A stretch of DNA of 64,000 nt from Zoroaster sp. YZ-2022 (Eukaryota > Echinodermata > Asteroidea > Forcipulatida > Zoroasteridae): contig CM055837.1 in NCBI GenBank assembly GCA_029582265.1, forward strand, positions 19,814,967 to 19,878,966, written 5' to 3'. Made by a program: the position numbers and the translations under genes. This document shows, in pieces, positions 58,901 through 64,000 of the stretch (positions are counted from its first letter, which is position 1; each line of letters opens with the position of its first letter). The notes under the pieces were generated by a model. It saw nothing but the letters and a program-made list of their open reading frames with translations. It was not told where the DNA came from and ran no database searches.

Positions 58901-61900
58901 CCCTCAAGACGACTGAGGAAGCCAAAGGCCTCTGCTCCTTCGTGAGGTGTGAGGATATGGCTAAGGAACAGGACAGCAAAACAGAGGTATTGTGGTTTTG
59001 TTTTGAGGGGTTATATTTTGGGGTAGGTTTCTCTAGATAGAATTAATATTTGAAGGGAAACGTTGCTAGTGCATGGAACATTTATATTTAAAAAATGTCT
59101 TATATTATTAAAGATGAATTGCCTGTGTTTTACCGGTAGTTTCCACAAATGTTTGTTTTCATTTGAATATTGATAATTTCCTTTAACCCTAACTCCCTAG
59201 GCCCATTTGCTTACACATAACCTGAATCCTTCCTAACTCCCTAGGCCCATTTGCTTACACATAACCTGAATCCTTCCTAACTCCCTAGGCCCATTTGCTT
59301 ACACATAACCTGAATTCTCCAAAATCCTTCAGTAGTAAAGCAAGCACATGACATGTATGCACACATGTGTTTCTAATCTGTGACACATGTACATGGCCAG
59401 GGACCCTCCCTGCATGCATGGAGCAATAAACAGTGTCCACTGACCCAAGCACTGACCTTGCAATCACTACAACAAACATGGATGTACATGTACCATGGAA
59501 AGGCAAGTATGCCTAATAACCTCAATCCTCCAAAATCCTTCACTTTAGCAAAGAGCATGTAGCATGTAACCTCAATCCTTCAAAATCCCTCACTTTAACA
59601 AAGAGGATTTTGGAGGATTTAAGAAACAAAAACAAATACTTAGAAATGAGGTTTTTCACAAAATAGTTGGAACCCACCATAAATTCATATCGGTGCATAT
59701 TTAACCCTAACCACCCCAAATCCCGCAAAATCCTCCAAGGGGAACTTTTTTGGAGAAAATCAGCACTGTTGGAAACTGGTACTTTCAGCTCTTCAAATGG
59801 GGCAAAATTACTACCTGGCAAGAAGTACACGCAATAAGTGCTGAATATGAAAGATCAACAAAAATGCATGGTGCATTTTGAAGATAAGGGCATGTTTCCA
59901 AAAGTGCACTGATGGATTTTGGAGGATTCAGGAAGGTTAATTAAGGTTCCTAGCCAGAATCACTATAGGAGGTTAGGTTTCAGGAAGGTTCCTAGCCAGA
60001 ATACCTAGGCTTCTCACGATTATTTTAAGAAATGTGTAATTTTAAAGCATTTGTTTTCGCTTCTTCAAGTGAAAGAACAATGTTCAGATGAAAAGAAAAT
60101 TTCCGGAAATTGCCAAACCCTCCTACTCTAGCTGCACTTTAGTGGGAAGTAGCTACAGAGGTCAAAACCAGTCAACTACCTGTTTTGACTGTTGACCCAA
60201 ATGTGCACACAGGGACATTTTTGACTGGTTTTTACTGTCATTTTGACCACCCTGAACAATACCAGACAATGCTTTTACCAGTCAAAAACGGTTGATTAAT
60301 TTTGACCTGTAAATGTACTTACTACACGTAAGGTTTGACAGTGTTCAACTTTAAAAGCGCACTAGATATACCTTGGCAAGTATATCAACATTTTGACTGA
60401 TTTTGACCCTTGTAGTAGTAGGAGGGTTAAATAACAAAAAACATGGGTGATTTAACCCTTGTATAATTTGATCCACAGACGACAGACGAAGAGTTTTGAT
60501 TAATATGTATAAAATTCTCTTAGTAGATCAAGGGTTAAAAAGAAGCTAAAGTATCCTATGTTTTTATTACCACGCATGTTTATTTATCATATATTTTGTG
60601 CCCCCTTTTTTTTACAGAGTGCCCCTCCCCCTTCTCCTTGGACTTCACTTGGGATTTTTATTTCTTTTTACAGAGTGCCCCTCCCCCTTCTCCTAGGTCT
60701 TCACTTGGGATTTTTATTTCTTTTTTACAGAGCGCCCCTCCCCCTTCTCATTGGACTTCACTTGGGATTTTTATTTCTTTTTACAGAGTGCCCATCCCCC
60801 TTCTCCTTGGACTTCACTTGGGATTTTTATTTCTTTTTTACAGAGTGTCGCTGAAGCACACAGTCAGTGGAAAGCTAGACTTCAGCAGTCCCTCATGATG
60901 TGGAGCCATCCCCATATACCCTGGATCAAGCTGTTTCCAAGAATCGTACTGCACTCAAAAGCAACCAGGTGTGTAGAAGTCCTCTTCATCTGGGCCCAAT
61001 TGTATAAAGCTACTAAGCTGAAAATAATATTGCTTTGCAAATTTATCTGCTAAGCTAAATTTAGTTGAGAACCAGCCAGAAGCACTATACATTACGTGGC
61101 AATTTGGCTGGTAACCTATTTTTGCTAAGCATAACTTTATTTGTGCTTAGCAACTCTATGAAATAGGGCTGTGCCGGGTATCCGGGTATCCGGATACCCG
61201 ACTGAAACGGTCATTACCCGGTTCCATTTTTCGGTTCCAATTACCCGTAAACGACTTTTTAAAATTTGGACTTAACATTTGAGCGGTGCAAACAGAAATC
61301 TGTGACTCTTGAACAATGCACTTGTACAGACAATTATCTTTAAATTCAAGAGATTGCACTCCAATAAAGAAAAGATCGATAGTATGGTATCCTTTGTATT
61401 ATAAAAGTCAATTTGTTACCATTTACAGTACATGTATTTGTACACCACCGGAGGCATGTTTTCAACAAAAATGAAAACGGGTATCCGGGTATCCGAAGTT
61501 TCCTGATTTCGGGTATCCGGTTCCAAAAATATCCGAAAACGCACAGCCCTACCATGAAATGGGCCCCTGGTAGGGTGATTGAATAAAGGTTGATTGGCGG
61601 GTTGGGAAAAATGATTTCATGCGATTTTACACCTTTTAAAGGGACAATATCATCATGATCAATAGGGCATGGAATTGGAGTGCTAGTTTTAGATTAGTGA
61701 CTGGAAATAGTACCCCGACATGATAAGGTCATATTACTGTTGCTGCTGAATAAATGAGCCAGTAATTTCCAGTCACTGTGTTGAACTTAAAACTAGGACC
61801 TGATTCCATGCCCCGTTGAAAGTCTGGTCTGATTGTGACGATACTGTCCCTTTAAATCATGTATTTGTATCGCATGTGATTTATTTTTTGCTTCTTCCTT

Positions 61901-62730
61901 CTCAGCACTTCCTTTGCGGCTTTCGATGAAAACATACAAAAGGAACTCATGGCAAGTTGGTGAGTTTTAAAGCCATTATTCACGTTTGGTAAAATGTCTC
62001 TAAATGCATCCATACTTAATAAGAATCAAGAGATATGTACAGAACCAACCAATGTCTGTAAATGCATCCATACTTTATAAGAATCAAGAGATATGTACAG
62101 AAACCAACCAATTATCTGTAAATGCATCCATACTTTATAAGAAACAAGAGATGTGTACAGAACCAACCAAAGTCTGTAAATGTATCCATACTTTATAAGA
62201 AACAAGAGATGTGTACAGAAACCAACCAATTATCTGTAAATGCATCCATACTTTATAAGTAAGTTTCAGCTTATTTCAATGTGCCGTTTATGAGAAAATA
62301 GAGGAATTGATTTTCTCTTATGTCTTCGAATGACTGAAATTCATTTTGGTAATGTTTTTCACTAATTTTACTATACAATAGCACCTCAGACAGAAATATT
62401 TCAAGGGATGTTTGATACCATCATCAACTTTACACCAAGTAAGTTTTATGAATTAGTTTTAAGTCACACCAATACTACAACTTTTTCCTTTTTCAAAGTG
62501 TAATGCATTCCTTTTCAACCTCTTACTTCGCTCCTGTATTTCCCTTTTAAGGTCCGAGAGTTTCCGGTCTGTTTTCTACCTCTTGAGGTCTGGCCACTGC
62601 CCCTATTTCTACCTATTAGCCCACCAGTATACCATACTCTTCAGGGCCGCTGGGGTGGACGGATTCAAAAACCTCCATGCTGTGTTTACCCCTACTACTA
62701 AAGGATTGAGGGAGGCATTCAAAGAAGAAG
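55923..62730 (+). CDS. DONSON: DONSON (downstream neighbor of SON), 5' part; continues beyond window
   Basis: DNA replication factor that helps load GINS onto MCM2-7 to build the CMG helicase and supports fork stability; nuclear. Visible exons: 55923-56306, 57831-57962, 58819-58986, 60844-60968, 61906-61959 and 62552-62730. All have GT-AG borders and consistent phase, giving about 347 aa of a protein that is 566 aa in human. The N-terminus is basic and disordered (MKVRLNKRRTSS, GKRRNPFGQ). Conserved core: LPLDWSIKSRVRFTSSHPFS, QQSLMMWSHPHIPWIKLFPR, CPYFYLLAHQYTILFRAAGV and TPTTKGLREAFKEEG, all closely matching human DONSON. The last exon ends in phase 1 at GTATAA. Intron 2 carries a large CCCTAA/CTCTCC satellite and intron 3 ends in a tandemly repeated acceptor (separate entries). 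Confidence 0.95.
57027..57386. mobile_element. TTAACCCTCCTA MITE in DONSON intron 1
   Basis: TTAACCCTCCTATGCCCAGG to ACCTATAGGAGGGTT; the interior is the inverse of the copy at 36992. Confidence 0.75.
57418..57670. repeat. TTTCTCAGGATTTTTCC repeat (DONSON intron 1)
   Basis: Same order of words as 19010-19275. It ends about 160 nt before DONSON exon 2. Confidence 0.75.
57985..58497. repeat. CCCTAACCCTCTCCTCTCC satellite in DONSON intron 2
   Basis: About 0.5 kb built from CCCTAACCCTCTCC, CTCTCCCTCT and CCTCCCCTCCCC blocks in irregular order. The complementary strand is G-rich with many TTAGGG words, so it is telomere-like and likely to form G-quadruplexes. It starts about 25 nt after the exon 2 donor at 57963. 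Confidence 0.93.
59165..60010. repeat. Most complete copy of the large repeat (DONSON intron 3)
   Basis: About 0.85 kb joining both pieces found separately at 300-790 and 2020-2345, bordered by CCTAACTCCCTAGGCCC repeats at the left and CCTAGCCAGAATACCTAGG at the right. Contains AATCCTCCAAAATCC four times. Confidence 0.8.
60113..60430. mobile_element. AACCCTCCTAC MITE in DONSON intron 3
   Basis: AAACCCTCCTACTCTAGC to TAGTAGGAGGGTTAA, with repeated TTTTGAC(T/C) and GGTCAAAA words inside. Confidence 0.75.
60596..60843 (+). repeat. Tandem repeat of a 3' splice site (DONSON intron 3)
   Basis: Four consecutive 56/57 bp units each contain a polypyrimidine tract and TTTTTACAG|AG(T/C)G, then CCCCTCCCCCTTCTC and GGACTTCACTTGGG. 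The real exon 4 begins after the fifth ACAG. Candidate acceptors place exon starts at 60618, 60674, 60731, 60787 and 60844. Using the one at 60787 adds exactly 19 codons in frame without a stop; the others shift frame. Confidence 0.92.
61165..61551. mobile_element. hAT-like MITE family B (DONSON intron 4)
   Basis: AGGGCTGTGCCGGGTATCCG to CGAAAACGCACAGCCCT, with 8 bp flanks TATGAAAT and CATGAAAT (one mismatch). Terminal and subterminal GGTATCCGG repeats are well preserved. Confidence 0.9.
61635..61857. mobile_element. AAAGGGACAATATC MITE (DONSON intron 4)
   Basis: TTTTAAAGGGACAATATCAT to GACGATACTGTCCCTTTAAA with long inverted arms; the best preserved copy in the window. Confidence 0.82.
61999..62265. 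repeat. 58/60 bp alternating tandem repeat (DONSON intron 5)
   Basis: About five units of TAAATGCATCCATACTTTAT plus AAGAAACAAGAGATGTGTAC and ACCAACCAA. Spacing alternates 58, 60, 58, 60, a 118 bp higher-order dimer. It lies 40 nt after the exon 5 donor. Confidence 0.88.
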
Positions 62731-62759
62731 GTATAAAGTGTTCTCAACATCTTTTCTAT

Positions 62760-63590
62760 AACGGCCATTTTGTTTTTTTAACACACATGTCTATGGGGAT
62801 GAAAGTGAGGCTAACTTTTAAGGACTCTAAGAGACTATCTTATGGGAATTGAACTAAGACTCATTTTGAATGGACTCTTGAGAGGCCTTCTAAGAAGCTT
62901 TACAGTATCTCAATTGTTATCCTTTCTTAAGCGGCCATTTTGGTTTTCTTATACACAAGTCTATGGGAATCAAAGTGAGGCTCATTTTGAATGGACTCTT
63001 GAGAGGCCTTCTAAGAAGGTTTACAGTATCTGAATTGTTATCTTTTCTTCAGTGGCCATTTTGGTTTTCTTATACACAAGTCTATGGGAATCAAAGTGAG
63101 GCTCATTTTGAATGGATTCTGAGAGGCCTTCAATCACAGTGATTGTCATGTTTTCCAAAGGGGCCATTGTTGTTTTCTTATACACAAGTCTATTGGAATA
63201 AAAATGAGGCTAATTTTGAATAGACAGTGAGAACCATTAAAAGAGAAATTTTCAGTATCTGAAATATCATCTTTACCAAAGCTGCCATTTTGTTTTCTTA
63301 TATGGGAATCAATGTGAGGCTAATTTTGAATGGATTCTGAGATGCCTTCAATCATAGTGATCCGAATTGTCATCTTTTATGTAACAGCCATTTTGGTTTC
63401 CTTATAGAAAAGTCTATTGGAAATCAAAATGAGGCTAATTTTGAATGGACTTTGAAAGAAAAGTTATACAGTAACTGAATTGTCATCTTTTCCAAAATCC
63501 GCCATTTTGGTTTTCGTATACACAAGTCTATGGGAATCAAAATGAGGTTCATTTTGAATGGACTTTGAAAGAATCTAAAGTGAAGGTTTT
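62760..63590. repeat. About 110-120 bp tandem array in DONSON intron 6
   Basis: Seven diverged units share CCATTTTGGTTTTCTTATAC, ACAAGTCTATGGGAATCAAA and TGAGGCTAATTTTGAATGGA. The same words appear singly at about 1195-1290, 8770-8850, 19620-19700, 21830-22170, 38020-38095 and 58640-58720, so this is a dispersed family amplified locally. Confidence 0.85.
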
Positions 63591-63744
63591 CTGAAATTAT
63601 TTCCTCTTGAGCTCTATTCTCTCTGTATATTTTTTGTGTTCCCCCTTTGTGGCAGTATGCCCCCTTTTTTGAGCGTCTGGATCCGCCCCTGCAGTTTTGT
63701 CTCTCCTTGAAGTCGCTCCCTTGTAGAAATGATCAGAGGCCATT

Positions 63745-63915
63745 TTCATAGAGCTGCTTAGCAGAAAAAATTGCTTACCAGAAAAAAAATGCTTAGCAGA
63801 TAAAATTGCTTAGCAGAAACAATTGCTTAGCAGAAAAAATTGCTTACCAGATAAAATTGCTTAGCAGAAAAAATTGCTTAGCAGAAAAATTGCTTACCAG
63901 AAAAAAGTGCTCAGC
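63745..63915. repeat. ~21 bp tandem repeat (TTGCTTAGCAGAAAAAA)
   Basis: About eight units of GCTTA(G/C)CAGAAAAAATT. Related single sequences with GCTAAGCA words occur at 17390-17540 and 61000-61160, so it appears to be expansion within a dispersed repeat. Confidence 0.85.
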
Positions 63916-64000
63916 GTCTTTCTTTGGTTACCAGCCAAACTTTCACACAAAATGTATGCATTTTAGCTGGTAGTCTGTTTTATATCGCTAAGCAAAAACA

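Noticed and set aside
60558..60854. Phe/Pro-rich open frame of 98 codons
   Set aside because: It is the translation of the repeated splice-acceptor array in DONSON intron 3, not an independent gene.
63745..63915. Regularly spaced short repeats resembling a CRISPR array
   Set aside because: Eukaryotic context, direct 21 bp tandem units without unique spacers.

Overview
The window is nuclear DNA from an animal. It has split genes with canonical GT-AG introns, AT-rich non-coding DNA and a dense load of SINEs and short inverted-repeat elements (MITEs). The encoded proteins look like those of an invertebrate deuterostome. Frequent TAGGCCTA and ACATGTACATGT words would fit an echinoderm or hemichordate, but that placement is inference only.

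Five conserved genes were reconstructed exon by exon, with splice phases that join in frame. (1) TRAPPC3/Bet3, minus strand, 3814 to 1578, 5 exons, 180 aa. (2) A connector enhancer of KSR (CNK, CNKSR2-like), plus strand, 9575 to 33095, 17 exons, about 1098 aa, with SAM, CRIC, PDZ and PH domains. (3) Parkin (PRKN), minus strand, 43273 to 37313, 10 exons, 476 aa, complete from UBL to RING2. (4) An SLC16-type (monocarboxylate transporter-like) major facilitator protein, plus strand, 47679 to 52058, 4 exons, 872 aa. (5) DONSON, plus strand, from 55923, with six exons visible and the gene running off the right edge. TRAPPC3 and CNK are divergent, CNK and PRKN convergent, PRKN and SLC16 divergent, and SLC16 and DONSON tandem. 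They form no operon-like unit; their functions are vesicle tethering, Ras/MAPK scaffolding, mitophagy ubiquitin ligase, membrane transport and replication initiation.

The most unusual features are as follows. A 99.7% identical 1.18 kb tandem duplication inside CNK copies part of a coding exon and breaks it at the junction. DONSON has five tandem copies of a 3' splice site, 56/57 bp apart. An ~840 bp near-perfect foldback element is flanked by a 14-15 bp target duplication. An SLC16 pseudogene fragment lies between PRKN and the intact SLC16 gene. A decayed Harbinger-like element carries a frameshifted Myb/SANT-like peptide. At least six MITE families are present, several with clear target-site duplications (8 bp hAT-like, TA mariner-like, TTAA piggyBac-like), including one nested pair.

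Stretches between genes (1-1577, 3815-9574, 33096-37312, 43274-47678, 52059-55922) are mostly repeats. I saw no rRNA, CRISPR array, intact tRNA gene or viral gene.
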